Notes: generated by a model from the letters alone, not told the origin. 64,000 nt of DNA from Pedobacter gandavensis (GCF_014172405.1 NZ_WNXC01000001.1:1-64000); one strand, 5' to 3'; counted from the first letter of the stretch, positions 1 to 9,741 are shown. A program made the numbers and translations.

Positions 1-960
1 GTGCAGGTGGAGCGGTGGTGTTAAAGACGACAACGCTAGCGGATAGCTACCAATGGTATAAAGGACTAAGCCTGATTACAGGTGCAACTCAGCAAACTTA
101 CACGGCTACCGAAAGCGGAAGTTATACCGTAAAAATTACTTCTATTGCTTGTGAAAGTCCTGCTTCTAATCCGATAGCGGTTACGGTGAACCCAATACCA
201 GATGCCGCAGTGATTACTGCAGAAGGCCAGACAACTTTCTGTGCAGGCGGAGCTGTAGTGTTAAAATCAACAACTCTAGCGGATAGCTACCAATGGTACA
301 AAGGACTAAGCCTGATCACAGGTGCAACTCAGCAAACTTATACCGCTACCGAAAGCGGAAGTTATACCGTGAAAATTACTTCCATTGCTTGTGAGAGTCC
401 AGCTTCTAATCCGATAGCGGTTACCGTGAACCCAATTCCGGATGCCGCAGTGATTACTGCAGAAGGCCAGACAACTGTTTGTGCAGGTGGAGCAGTGGTA
501 TTAAAATCGACAACCTTAGCGGATAGCTACCAATGGTACAAAGGACTAAACCTGATCACAGGCGCCACCCAACAAACTTACACCGCTACCGAAAGCGGAA
601 GTTACAGCGTAAAAATTACTTCGATTGCTTGTGAAAGTCCAGCTTCTAATCCGATAACGGTTACTGTAAACCCAATTCCAGATGCCGCAGTGATTACTGC
701 AGAAGGGCAGACAACTTTCTGTGCAGGTGGAGCCGTAGTGTTAAAATCGACAACCCTGGCTGATAGTTATCAATGGTATAAAGGACTAAACCTGATCACA
801 GGCGCTACCCAACAAACTTACACCGCTACCGAAAGCGGAAGCTACAGCGTAAAAATTACTTCGATTGCTTGTGAGAGCCCAGCTTCTAATCCGATAGTGG
901 TTACTGTGAACCCAATTCCAGATCAACCTATCATTACTACCGCTGGCCAAACAACTTTCT
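1..960 (+). repeat. Four near-identical 240-bp tandem repeats
   Basis: The units start at 1, 241, 481 and 721, each opening with GTGCAGG(T/C)GGAGC, and each codes for exactly 80 residues. They differ at only scattered, mostly synonymous positions. A fifth unit from 961 and two more to ~1640 keep the fold pattern but are clearly diverged. The array probably continues left of the window. Near-identity of the first four units suggests recent expansion or gene conversion. Confidence 0.95.
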
Positions 961-3167
961 GTGCAGGCGGCCAAACCGTATTAAGTTCTTCCGCAACAAC
1001 AGGAAACCAATGGTTCAAGGATGGCAGCCCAATCGAAGGTGCAACCAATCAAACCTATACGGTTACCGAAAGCGGAAAATATACGGTCATGGTAACGTTA
1101 TCCAATTGCGTGAGTCCGGAGTCAGCAATTGCAACCATCACCGTAAACCCAATTCCAAACCCGCCAACCATCACTGCGGCAAATCATGCTGTATTTTGTG
1201 TAGGTGGAAATGTAGTCCTGACTTCATCAGAAAACAGCGGAAATCAATGGTATAAAAACGGCGTCCTAATCCCTGGTGCAACTGATAAAACCTATACCGC
1301 CAACACAGCAGGTAACTACGCTGTGTCATTTATCAATCAAAATGGTTGTTCCAGTATTGCTTCCTTACCAACTACGGTAACAGAAGTTCAATATCCAGAG
1401 CAACCTCAGATTTCTCCATCAAATGAAACTACTTTTTGTGATGGTGGAGTGGTCGTTTTAACCTCATCAGCAGCAATTGGAAATCAATGGTATAAAAATG
1501 GAATCCTCATTCCTAACGCGACTTCACAAAACTATAGTGTAAATGAAATTGGTATTTATACCGTTAAAGTAACCAATACCGGCGGATGTGTCAGTGCAGT
1601 ATCAGCCACGACCAATGTGACGGTAAGTCCTGTTCCAAGAGGATATGACGACATTGCAAGTCCGCTAACTTGTAATCAGCCTTCGTTTAATTACCCGCTA
1701 CAAGCCAATGTTAACAATATCACAAAAGGAGGGAATGGCGTCCGTTCAAGGTTTAGCTGGACAGTAAGTTCTCCGGTTGAAGGGGCTGTAAATGGGACAG
1801 GAAATACCATCAACACCAATCTTTACAACCCAACAACCATTGCTCAGGATGTTGTTTATATCGTTACGCCAAGAGGAATAAATGGCGGTTGCGATGGAAT
1901 TCCTTTTAAAATTACCGTTCGCGTTCCTGCCTGTGTTGGCCTTTCCATTAGGAAAACTGCCGATCTGGAAAGCGTTGCTGTTGCCGGACAAAAGATCAAC
2001 TACACGATTACAATTAAAAACATCGGTACTGCAACTCAGCACAATGTGATGGTTACCGACCCTCTAATCGCTGGACAATTGACGAAAACCGGAGGAAATG
2101 GCAATAATATCCTGGAAAGATCAGAATCATGGACTTATTCCGGAACATACACCGTTACCCAAGCCGATATAGATAAAAATGGTGCGCCTACTGCAAATCT
2201 TGGTAAAATTCAAAACACCGCTACGGTAACCAGCACAGAACTTCCAGTCTCAACTTCCGCTACTGCAGATGTTGCAATCATACAGAATCCTAAAGTAAGT
2301 TTGGTGAAAATCGGGCGCTTCAACGACGACTTTAAAACGATTACCTACACCTTTATCATCAGAAATAGTGGAAATGTAACGCTACACAATCTGGTGCTGT
2401 CAGATCCAAAAATCGCCACTCCAATCGTGCTAGCTGTGACCACACTTGCGCCGGGAGCTTCCATCACCCATAAAGAGAATTACACCATTACAGAGGATGA
2501 AAAGCTAAATGGAAATGTGAGAAATACAGCCCGGATCGATGGGCAGACGGAGATCGGTGGCGGAGTTTCAGATATCTCAGGTACCAGTCAGGACAATGAT
2601 ACGCCTACGGATATCGATGTGGTTCGTTACCCTTCCGCAGTTGACGATTATGCGAAAACCAAAATGGACATTGAGGTCATGGTTCCGGTGGCTAAAAACG
2701 ACCGTGCAAGTCTTTTTCCTTTGGATGTGAGTACAGTAGAAGTACAGATGAAACCTTCTAACGGAAGCCTCCAAATGAATAAAGATGGAAGAATTATTTA
2801 TCAACCCAATAAAGGATACGCCGGGGTTGAGAAGTTCAGTTATAAAATCAATGACGCTGTGGGATTGTCATCTAATGTGGCCATCGTAACCATCAACGTG
2901 ATCCCGCCAGACTTGGAAATTCCGAATACGTTTACGCCAAATGGCGATGGGAAGAATGATACTTTCCAGATTATTGGAAGAGAAGGTTATGACAATATTG
3001 ACCTGTCTGTCTTCAATCGTTGGGGCGATCAGGTATACAAAAACAACAACTATAAGGATGATTGGGATGGATCAGGTCTAAATAACGGGACCTATTTCTA
3101 TGTGCTGAAACTGAATAAAGCAGGCACCATCACCACCCGTAAAAGCTGGATTTTAATCAAGAGATAA
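1..3167 (+). CDS. T9SS-targeted Ig-repeat surface protein, 5' partial
   Basis: The reading frame is open from the left window edge (codons begin at base 3), so the true start lies upstream; the GTG at 15 is only an internal codon. The visible 1,050 residues hold about seven Ig/PKD-like repeats of ~80 residues (to ~1640), each with the pattern QWYKxG...GATxxTYT, a linker, two DUF11-like domains around 1950-2290 and 2290-2600, a cadherin-like domain (~2640-2900) and a C-terminal gliding-motility/CHU_C-type sorting domain (PNTFTPNGDGKND near 2925, ending KSWILIKR). In known families this terminal domain sends proteins through the type IX secretion system to the cell surface, so an adhesin or matrix role is inferred. 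It overlaps the PorP/SprF-like gene by one base. Confidence 0.9.
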   Translation, partial: AGGAVVLKTTTLADSYQWYKGLSLITGATQQTYTATESGSYTVKITSIACESPASNPIAVTVNPIPDAAVITAEGQTTFCAGGAVVLKSTTLADSYQWYKGLSLITGATQQTYTATESGSYTVKITSIACESPASNPIAVTVNPIPDAAVITAEGQTTVCAGGAVVLKSTTLADSYQWYKGLNLITGATQQTYTATESGSYSVKITSIACESPASNPITVTVNPIPDAAVITAEGQTTFCAGGAVVLKSTTLADSYQWYKGLNLITGATQQTYTATESGSYSVKITSIACESPASNPIVVTVNPIPDQPIITTAGQTTFCAGGQTVLSSSATTGNQWFKDGSPIEGATNQTYTVTESGKYTVMVTLSNCVSPESAIATITVNPIPNPPTITAANHAVFCVGGNVVLTSSENSGNQWYKNGVLIPGATDKTYTANTAGNYAVSFINQNGCSSIASLPTTVTEVQYPEQPQISPSNETTFCDGGVVVLTSSAAIGNQWYKNGILIPNATSQNYSVNEIGIYTVKVTNTGGCVSAVSATTNVTVSPVPRGYDDIASPLTCNQPSFNYPLQANVNNITKGGNGVRSRFSWTVSSPVEGAVNGTGNTINTNLYNPTTIAQDVVYIVTPRGINGGCDGIPFKITVRVPACVGLSIRKTADLESVAVAGQKINYTITIKNIGTATQHNVMVTDPLIAGQLTKTGGNGNNILERSESWTYSGTYTVTQADIDKNGAPTANLGKIQNTATVTSTELPVSTSATADVAIIQNPKVSLVKIGRFNDDFKTITYTFIIRNSGNVTLHNLVLSDPKIATPIVLAVTTLAPGASITHKENYTITEDEKLNGNVRNTARIDGQTEIGGGVSDISGTSQDNDTPTDIDVVRYPSAVDDYAKTKMDIEVMVPVAKNDRASLFPLDVSTVEVQMKPSNGSLQMNKDGRIIYQPNKGYAGVEKFSYKINDAVGLSSNVAIVTINVIPPDLEIPNTFTPNGDGKNDTFQIIGREGYDNIDLSVFNRWGDQVYKNNNYKDDWDGSGLNNGTYFYVLKLNKAGTITTRKSWILIKR

Positions 3168-4153
3168 TGAGAAAATGGATCACCGTAATGATAGGGATAT
3201 GCTGTATGCAGATTGGGAAAGTAGCTGCACAGCAAAATATCCAGTTTACTCAATATATCTTCAATAGCCTGAGCATAAATCCTGCTTATGCAGGGTATAA
3301 AGAAGAATGGTTTGTACAGCTAGGGCTGCGTGCACAATGGGTAGGAATAGAAGGAGCACCACAAACGGCAACGGCTTCCATTGATGGGATCTTAGATCCA
3401 TTGGATCGTAAAATGGGGCTTGGTGTACAAATTACAACCGATAAAATCGGTGCGCAAGCTGCAACTTCAGCAACCTTGAATTATGCTTACAGATTGCAAT
3501 TGGATGGAGATGACACCCAGCGTTTGAGTTTTGGATTGGGAATCGGTGCCGCACAATACAGCATAAAAGGACAGATGCTCACCACGGCTCAGCCCGGAGA
3601 TGAAGCTATTCCAGTAGGTAATCAAAGTAATATCGTTCCTGATCTACGCCTCGGTGTATTTTACAATTCAGACTATTGGTATGTTGGACTTTCTGCGCTC
3701 GACTTGTTTTCTGGACCTAATACCAGAAGAAATCAATCCTTTGCCTTAAATATCATCCGTAGTCGGCATGCCTATATGATGGGCGGTGCTTTGATCAATG
3801 TTTCCCCGGAAATCAGAATCAGGCCAAGTATCCTGATTAAAGAAGATTTTAGAGGCCCCACCAGTGCCGACTTCAACACCATGTTCATCATCAATGATAA
3901 GGTCTGGATTGGCGGCTCCATCCGTACCGGCTTTAATCTATGGAAGAAAAACCTGGAAGGACTTAACCTGAGTAAAGAAAACTCGATATCGGGTATTGTT
4001 CAATTCTTCGTAAATGACCGATTTAGAGTAGGTTATTCTTATGACCATGTAACCAGTATGCTGGGAAGTGGTCAAAATGGCTCTCATGAAATCACGATGG
4101 GGCTGGCTTTTGGTAAGGTTCCAAGGTCTTTCATTTGTCCGAGGGTATTCTAA
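3167..4153 (+). CDS. PorP/SprF family type IX secretion membrane protein
   Basis: The 328-residue protein begins with a signal peptide (cleavage near VAAQQ, residue ~22) and the family opening IQFTQYIFNSLSINPAYAGYKE, followed by alternating strands expected of an outer-membrane beta-barrel and a C-terminal GYSYDH...GSHEITMGLAF segment typical of PorP/SprF proteins. These proteins commonly sit directly downstream of a large T9SS cargo with a CHU_C domain and are thought to help anchor or present it. The start ATG shares its A with the TAA stop of the upstream gene (TAATG), which implies translational coupling. Family assignment is strong; the pairing with the upstream cargo is inferred from position. 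Confidence 0.92.
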   Translation: MRKWITVMIGICCMQIGKVAAQQNIQFTQYIFNSLSINPAYAGYKEEWFVQLGLRAQWVGIEGAPQTATASIDGILDPLDRKMGLGVQITTDKIGAQAATSATLNYAYRLQLDGDDTQRLSFGLGIGAAQYSIKGQMLTTAQPGDEAIPVGNQSNIVPDLRLGVFYNSDYWYVGLSALDLFSGPNTRRNQSFALNIIRSRHAYMMGGALINVSPEIRIRPSILIKEDFRGPTSADFNTMFIINDKVWIGGSIRTGFNLWKKNLEGLNLSKENSISGIVQFFVNDRFRVGYSYDHVTSMLGSGQNGSHEITMGLAFGKVPRSFICPRVF

Positions 4154-4267
4154 ATCAATGTTTATTTTTTTTACTCCTTTAACGTGTTAATTTGTTAGAT
4201 GATCTCAATTTTTTTATATTAGGTAAGGCCGATTGAAAAACACTCGGTTTTCAAAACGATTAGATCT

Positions 4268-4699
4268 ATGTTTGACGAATTGAGTAAATACAAACAAGGC
4301 AATTTCTTTTTTCAGGCAACAGACAGTCTAGTCGAAGTCTGCAATGTAGAGGCTAATTATTATGGGCTTTACCTGGTTTATGCCCTGAGGAAGGGCAGGG
4401 TGGAACTGGTTTATATCAATAAATCGGGTCCACCGGAAAAATTAAGCGACTTGAAAGTCAATTCTGATATTCCAGATGACCTGAGAGAAAATTTGTTGAA
4501 TGGCTTCCAGTTCGGGGAGATTGAACGTAAGAATTCCTGGCCCGTTCAAATGATGATCGAAGACATTGAAGCGCTCCATGTTCACTGGTATGTTACTTAT
4601 GATCATAAGAACAAAGACTTACCAGCAACCATGAAATCGAAAATCCTGCAAATCTATCAGGGGATTTATGGACAATTGCCCAGATGGAACCTGACCTAG
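4268..4699 (+). CDS. Hypothetical protein, possible GIY-YIG-like fold
   Basis: This 143-residue soluble protein has no signal peptide or membrane segment. Residues ~32-54 read YGLYLVYALR followed by VELVYINKSG, which resembles the two opening strands of GIY-YIG domains (GIYxI...vYIGkS). I cannot identify a full catalytic set (the usual arginine and glutamate), so a nuclease role is not claimed. The C-terminal half contains HVHWYVTYDHKNKDLP and ends in a helix. It follows the PorP/SprF gene by 114 bp and is convergent with the aldehyde dehydrogenase gene, with only 2 bp between stops. Confidence 0.75.
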   Translation: MFDELSKYKQGNFFFQATDSLVEVCNVEANYYGLYLVYALRKGRVELVYINKSGPPEKLSDLKVNSDIPDDLRENLLNGFQFGEIERKNSWPVQMMIEDIEALHVHWYVTYDHKNKDLPATMKSKILQIYQGIYGQLPRWNLT

Positions 4700-4701
4700 A
4701 A

Positions 4702-6069
4702 TTACTTTACATACACCGTTTTAATGTTAACAAACTCTCTAATTCCAAAAGAGCTCAGCTCTCTTCCATAACCACTTTGGTTGATTCCACCAAATGGCAA
4801 TCTCGAATCTGATTTTACCAGACTATTGACAAAGCAAGATCCTGCATTTAGTTTCTTTGAGGCAATTTCTTCGCCACGTGCCTGGGAAGCTGTAAATACT
4901 GCAGCGCCGAGTCCAAAGGGGCTGTCGTTGGCAATTTTAATCGCTTCTTCCTCATCTTTGGCGCTGAATACTAAGGCCACCGGACCGAATATTTCTTCCT
5001 CAAAGGCAGGCATTCCCTTTTTAATTCCCGTTAGAATGGTAGGACTATAAAAAGCGTGGTCGCCTTTGAAATCAGGGATTACACCTCCAAGAACACATTT
5101 CGCCCCGGCTTTGATATTGTCCATTACTTGTTGGTGTAACTCATCTCTCAGGTCTTTTCTGGCCATAGGACCGAGCTGAGTTTGGGACTCCAGGGGATCT
5201 CCGGTAACTTTCGACTGCATTTTTTTGATGAAGATTTTCAGAAAGTCTTTTTCTATCTCTTTTACTAAAATGAATCTCTTCGCTGCGATGCAACTTTGGC
5301 CGTTGTTAATGAGCCTGCTTTGCATGCATATTTCTGCGGCTTGTTCCAGATCGGCATCTGCCAATACCAGGTAAGGATCGCTTCCACCCAGTTCCAATAC
5401 TGTTTTTTTTAAATGAAAACCTGCCTGTTGTGCCACCTGTTTTCCTGCCTCCGTACTTCCGGTTAAGGTAACGGCTTTAATGAAAGGATGGGCAATGGCT
5501 TTTTTTACCATTTTACTATTGATCAGCAATACGCTGAATACGTCTTTAGGAAAACCAGCTTCTTTGATCACTTCTTCGATGGCCAATGCACAACCACTCA
5601 CATTGGAAGCGTGTTTCAATACGCCCGCATTTCCTGCCATCAGTGCCGGTGCCAAAAAGCGGAACAGCTGCCAAAAGGGGAAATTCCAGGGCATGACCGC
5701 AAGCACCACACCTAATGGCTGAAAGCTCACATAACTTTTACTGGCTTCTGTGGCTATGATTTCATCTTTTAGAAAGTTAGCGCCATTTGAAGCGTAAAAG
5801 TCGCAAACGCCAGCACATTTTTCAATCTCTGCAATTCCTGCAGATAATGGTTTTCCCATTTCTTTGGCCATTAACGTAGCCAATTCAGTTTTACGCTTTA
5901 AAAGTACTGCTGAAGCGTTTCTAAGGAATTCTGCCCGCACAGAAAAACGAGTTTCTTTCCATTTCAACCAGGCGTTATGTGTCTTTTCTATCTTTACTTG
6001 AACTTGCTTTTCGGTATCTTCTATATAGGATTTAATCGTTTTTCCACTCGTAGGGTTCACTGATATCAT
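4702..6069 (-). CDS. NAD(P)-dependent aldehyde dehydrogenase, succinate-semialdehyde-like
   Basis: The 455-residue protein is a complete aldehyde dehydrogenase: PWNFP (oxyanion Asn129), the general base Glu226 in LELGGSDP, the catalytic Cys260 in NNGQSC, and EEEIFGPV near the C-terminus. It oxidises an aldehyde to the acid in the cytoplasm. Length and the NPTSGK start with GGSDP/GQSCIAAKRF motifs match the short succinate-semialdehyde dehydrogenase (Sad/GabD-like) branch rather than betaine-aldehyde enzymes; the substrate remains inferred. It appears monocistronic. Confidence 0.9.
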   Translation of the reverse strand: MISVNPTSGKTIKSYIEDTEKQVQVKIEKTHNAWLKWKETRFSVRAEFLRNASAVLLKRKTELATLMAKEMGKPLSAGIAEIEKCAGVCDFYASNGANFLKDEIIATEASKSYVSFQPLGVVLAVMPWNFPFWQLFRFLAPALMAGNAGVLKHASNVSGCALAIEEVIKEAGFPKDVFSVLLINSKMVKKAIAHPFIKAVTLTGSTEAGKQVAQQAGFHLKKTVLELGGSDPYLVLADADLEQAAEICMQSRLINNGQSCIAAKRFILVKEIEKDFLKIFIKKMQSKVTGDPLESQTQLGPMARKDLRDELHQQVMDNIKAGAKCVLGGVIPDFKGDHAFYSPTILTGIKKGMPAFEEEIFGPVALVFSAKDEEEAIKIANDSPFGLGAAVFTASQARGEEIASKKLNAGSCFVNSLVKSDSRLPFGGINQSGYGRELSSFGIREFVNIKTVYVK

Positions 6070-6231
6070 ATTTTCCGCGTTTTATATGTAGATTATTACA
6101 GCAATTAAACAGGGTGATTTGTTTGATTATTTTTTGGACATTAATCTCCTGTAACTATAAGTAAATATAGTTAATTTCTGCATCTTTTAAGATATTTATT
6201 CTATAATTAAGAACTTGCGGGGTAGAATTGA

Positions 6232-7065
6232 CTAGCCGGGCTTTCCTGGGAGGTGCTCCAGTTGCTTCTTAAGCACTTTATATTCTTTTTCCAGGTATTT
6301 AAAAGCTTTGGTATCCGGTTTGTTTTGGAAGTTTTCCTTCATCTGGTTTAGATAACTGCTTTCCACCTGGTCAAATCTTGTTTTTACCTGTTGATATTTC
6401 TCTTTTTGTTGCTTTTCCAGGGGATTTTCACCTTCACCATTCAGATTACCCAGATAAACACTGTCAGATATCCTTTCTCCATCCGCAGAAATAAAGGAAA
6501 TATAGGGTTCTATCTGTTGATTCAGTGCCTCCTCATACATCGGAATAAAGCATTTTCCTTCAGATCTTCTGGCGATATTCAAGTACTCCTGGTCACGTTT
6601 GGCTTCTGGAGTACAAATCATGACCATAACACTGTCGTTGTGACGTAATTCGTCGTAATGTGTCGGATCCCAGCTGATCTCTAATCCGCCATCAACCTTT
6701 TCGATCTTCAAATCTTTGGTTTCCGGCATCACACCTTTGCTCAGCATTACTTTGCTATAATCGATGCTAATATTAGGATATTCTCCCTTTAAAGCCTCTT
6801 TTTTATGGTAGGAGGTGGCTAAATTATGGGCGTTATGCACCGTTCCTTTAGCTTGTAAACCATAACCAAGTTTAATAAAACTACCCACTCTGTTGAGCAA
6901 TTTCATGGTGACTTCCATAGCCTGATAATTGGCCAGTTGAAGGGTGCTTGGTTTTCCTTTTCTGCCGATTAAGCGTACTACAGGTTGCCCATTGAGCATA
7001 TAGAAAACAAGATTGCCAACTTTTCCGTTGAGGTGACCCTGTGGGCCGTTTGAAGCGATAGCCAT
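6232..7065 (-). CDS. DUF6266 family protein
   Basis: The protein of about 277 residues opens with MAIASNGPQGHLNGKVGNLVFYMLNGQ, the pattern I associate with DUF6266: a beta-rich N-terminus with a conserved GKxGNxVFY...NGQxVVR signature, followed by KPSTLQLANYQAM. I chose the ATG at 7065 because the family begins there; the frame stays open to 7131 but those 22 residues do not look coding. Its C-terminus is a long lysine/glutamine-rich coiled region. Function is unknown for the family, which is restricted to Bacteroidota as far as I know. It stands alone, with divergent neighbours. Confidence 0.8.
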   Translation of the reverse strand: MAIASNGPQGHLNGKVGNLVFYMLNGQPVVRLIGRKGKPSTLQLANYQAMEVTMKLLNRVGSFIKLGYGLQAKGTVHNAHNLATSYHKKEALKGEYPNISIDYSKVMLSKGVMPETKDLKIEKVDGGLEISWDPTHYDELRHNDSVMVMICTPEAKRDQEYLNIARRSEGKCFIPMYEEALNQQIEPYISFISADGERISDSVYLGNLNGEGENPLEKQQKEKYQQVKTRFDQVESSYLNQMKENFQNKPDTKAFKYLEKEYKVLKKQLEHLPGKPG

Positions 7066-7508
7066 AGTTAAGAAGTTAATGGTTTGAGGTAGAGTGTGGT
7101 TAAGTCGGTACTGAATAGGAGGAAGATACACTTTTAATTCGAGATAACACCTTATTGAGCTTATACTTTATAAGAAATTAAATGAAAGTTATAAGGTATT
7201 CTTTGCATGGTTGATTGGGCTATGAGCCTGATTAGGCCCTATGAACCTCCAAGTAAAGAAGGAGTAGAACTGAATAAACTATAAGGTCATTATAGCCTTA
7301 CCTAAAGAGGACCCTAAGTGCAGGTAAGTGTTGGTATTTCTGGATTAGGGATGAAGCTTAGCCAATGGCTCAGGGGATCGCAAAGCATGCTTGTTTAAGG
7401 AGAAGTCTGCGGTCAGATTATTTAAGTTAAAAAATGTTAATTTACTAGTAGACAGTCGCCAATACTGTAGTTTTACTCAGCAGATTTTTTCCAGCTGCTT
7501 CATTTGAA
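7066..7508. other. Intergenic region between divergent genes
   Basis: About 440 bp separate the DUF6266 gene from the secreted Gly-rich protein gene. I see no convincing ORF. It contains a near-repeat CTATGAGCC / CTATGAACC at 7220 and 7239 (19 bp apart) and a short palindrome CTATAA-N5-TTATAG at 7279-7295, either of which could be an operator. No clear TAnnTTTG element was found. Confidence 0.5.
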
Positions 7509-8378
7509 ATGAAATCAAAAGTTTTAGAATGTTTGATAATCATAGGATTAATTGGTTTTTCTGGTGTTTCCGCCTACGCGCAGAAAATTGATCCGGATGC
7601 GGATGTAAATATCTGGATGAAAAGCCCGGTTGTCGTCGATGGAAAGTCGGAGGAGTGGCATGAACCCCTGAATAATTTTAATTCCGATACAAAGCTGGCT
7701 TTTGCGCTGGGAAACGATGAAAAGAACTTATACCTAATTATTGAATCATTGGATGAGTTCACCACTGGTAAATTGATACGTGCTGGATTAACCTTAAACA
7801 TCAATACTGCAGGCAAGAAAAAGGATGGGATCAAGTTGGATTTTTTAGGGATGAGGGAGCAACCTCCTCAACCTAAGGGACAGCTTAAAGACAGTGTAGC
7901 GCATGTTCATGATGCAAATTCTGCGGCACATGTGCCAGGTGTAAAGGTGATTAGTGTAACTGGTTTTAAAAATATACCTGATGGTGTTTTGTTGATGCCC
8001 AACGACTTTGGTATTCAGGTTGCCGCTGCTTTTAACCAGCGTCGGGATTATATCTGTGAGCTGGCTATTCCATTAGCGCAGTTAAATTTGACGGGGAAAG
8101 AAGTTAAAGGGATAGCTTATCAGATTAAAATTAATAGTCCGGGTACGTCAACACATGGTCATGAAGGTGGAGAAAAAGGAGAAGGAATGTCTCGTGGTCC
8201 TGGCATGGGAGGCGGAAGAGGTGGTCGTGGTGGCGGCGGCGGAATGGGTGCTGGCGGAGGTAGAAAAGGAGCTGGGGCTGGAATGTCTGCTCGCAGTTCA
8301 GAAGGAAATGGAGGAAATTCAAAACCAGATTTCTGGATCAAGTATAATTTGGCCACTCCAAGCATTGAAGCGCAATAA
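7509..8378 (+). CDS. Secreted CBM9/DOMON-like protein with Gly-rich tail
   Basis: The 289-residue protein has a signal peptide (hydrophobic residues 8-20, cleavage near SAYAQK, ~25). Residues ~30-205 start with VNIWMKSPVVVDGKSEEWHE and continue FALGNDEKNLYLIIES, a pattern of the CBM9-like / DOMON-like beta-sandwich in which the early (V)DGxxxEW motif is typical. From about residue 215 a low-complexity segment rich in glycine, arginine and methionine (GGGRGGRGGGGGMGAGGG) precedes a short conserved-looking end. Ligand is unknown. A strong hairpin follows the stop. Role is not assigned. Confidence 0.75.
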   Translation: MKSKVLECLIIIGLIGFSGVSAYAQKIDPDADVNIWMKSPVVVDGKSEEWHEPLNNFNSDTKLAFALGNDEKNLYLIIESLDEFTTGKLIRAGLTLNINTAGKKKDGIKLDFLGMREQPPQPKGQLKDSVAHVHDANSAAHVPGVKVISVTGFKNIPDGVLLMPNDFGIQVAAAFNQRRDYICELAIPLAQLNLTGKEVKGIAYQIKINSPGTSTHGHEGGEKGEGMSRGPGMGGGRGGRGGGGGMGAGGGRKGAGAGMSARSSEGNGGNSKPDFWIKYNLATPSIEAQ

Positions 8379-8388
8379 GCAAGGTGAA

Positions 8389-8428
8389 TTTGTTCAGTAA
8401 TAACACGGACATGCGATTACTGAACAAA
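8389..8428. terminator. Bidirectional hairpin between convergent genes
   Basis: TTTGTTCAGTAAT at 8389-8401 is the exact reverse complement of ATTACTGAACAAA at 8416-8428, with a 14-nt loop. It lies between the convergent stops of the secreted Gly-rich protein gene and the first TlpA-like gene, so it can end transcription from both sides. Confidence 0.75.
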
Positions 8429-8434
8429 CAAATA

Positions 8435-9676
8435 TTACTTAAATAAATCTTTTAATTTTGCATCAAGAGCGGGGATTTCATGATTTTCATTGGTATTGTA
8501 AATACCAAGAACTACTCCATTTTTATCAATTAAAACATAGGCTGGGATAACCTTAACACCATATCGAATAGAAATCGCTGATGGGAGGTTTTTGCTTTTA
8601 AGGTCTTGCTCGTTATTATAGTCATGGATATTAGTGAAGGCTGCAAGTCCATATTTCTTTATCCCCTTTTTCCATGATTCCATATCGCTGTCCAATGATA
8701 TGCTGATGATTTCCAGCCCAGTTCCACTGTATTTTTTGGATATCTCTTTTAAATGAGGAATATACTCAATACAGGGTAAACACCAAGTGGCCCAGAAATC
8801 CAGTAAAACATACTGCTTATCCTTATAGGAGGAAAGGGTAACTTGCTTGCCAAGATTTGACTTTCTGGAGAAGTCAAAGGCTGGCTTACCAACTTGCTGA
8901 GCATGTTGTTGCATAAGCTCTACTTCACGCTGAGTCTTTAAACGTTTGGAAAATTCAAACCACAAATCATTTTGTTTTAGAGTTGGTGACAACTTGTCAA
9001 GTAAGTTTTGAGCAGAATCGATAGAAATTTTTCTTCCATCAGTATAGTACCAAAAGAGATCAAGGCTCACAAACGAATTTGGATTTGACGAAATAAAATC
9101 CAAATCTACTTTTTGATTTTTAGAACTGAAATAGGGGAGTTTCGCCCAGGTCCTGGCTAAGCTATCTTTAATGACATTACTTTGTACTCCTTTGCCAGCT
9201 TCGGATTTAATTGCAGTATATAGTTTTTCTAATGAATCTATAGATTCGTTATGAGGTCGCTTCAATTCTAACAGCCTTATGTAGTCCATTTGCGACTTAG
9301 ACCCAGTCAAGTCCGCGCTCTTGAACTTATTATGTTCTACAACCAACTGCATCGATTTTGGTTCTAAAAAAAATATCGTGAAATTAGGATCATCCGTACT
9401 TCTGGATTTTAATTCTCCACGTAGCGCCGCTCTTGTTGGCCCATTAATATTGCCCTTAAAATGAAAATTTCCGTGATTGACTCTAACGGTGTCATCTACA
9501 TCCTTACCAGAATAGTCTGTATAAGCTAGTACAATAAAACCTGTGTCTCTTTTGGCTAATGAACCTGTAATTTCAAATGTACCTTTTCGCTGTGCCTGAC
9601 TTTCTTGAAAAAAAGAAACGAGTACCAATGCAATTAACCATAAACAATTTGGTTTTAAAACATATTCTATTTTCAT
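8435..9676 (-). CDS. TlpA-like thioredoxin protein with DUF4369 domain (copy 1)
   Basis: The protein of ~413 residues has an N-terminal signal peptide (WLIALVLVSFFQESQAQ), a DUF4369-type beta domain (GTFEITGSLAKRDTGF onward), a helical middle section, and a C-terminal thioredoxin/AhpC-TSA domain with the redox pair in FWATWCLPC (Cys302 and Cys305, counting from the upstream ATG at 9685). These proteins act in the periplasm as disulfide oxidoreductases; the partner is unknown. I prefer the ATG at 9676 because the paralogue at 9742-10983 aligns from that methionine. It lies 65 bp downstream of that paralogue in the same direction, probably as one transcript. Confidence 0.9.
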   Translation of the reverse strand: MKIEYVLKPNCLWLIALVLVSFFQESQAQRKGTFEITGSLAKRDTGFIVLAYTDYSGKDVDDTVRVNHGNFHFKGNINGPTRAALRGELKSRSTDDPNFTIFFLEPKSMQLVVEHNKFKSADLTGSKSQMDYIRLLELKRPHNESIDSLEKLYTAIKSEAGKGVQSNVIKDSLARTWAKLPYFSSKNQKVDLDFISSNPNSFVSLDLFWYYTDGRKISIDSAQNLLDKLSPTLKQNDLWFEFSKRLKTQREVELMQQHAQQVGKPAFDFSRKSNLGKQVTLSSYKDKQYVLLDFWATWCLPCIEYIPHLKEISKKYSGTGLEIISISLDSDMESWKKGIKKYGLAAFTNIHDYNNEQDLKSKNLPSAISIRYGVKVIPAYVLIDKNGVVLGIYNTNENHEIPALDAKLKDLFK

Positions 9677-9741
9677 CGATTCCATAATTCGCTATTGATT
9701 TTTATTAATATACTCATAAAGCGGAAAATCCCTTATATGAA

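Noticed and set aside
1746..2042. Antisense ORFs in the surface protein and other long genes
   Set aside because: They mirror coding strands of clear genes, have no start context and no domain resemblance.
15..3167. GTG at 15 as the start of the surface protein gene
   Set aside because: The frame is open and coding (AGGAVVLK) to the window edge, matching the repeat units, so the gene starts upstream.
7132..7508. CTATGA(G/A)CC pair and CTATAA palindrome as firm regulatory sites
   Set aside because: Only two copies or short arms; chance is not excluded, so they are mentioned but not promoted.
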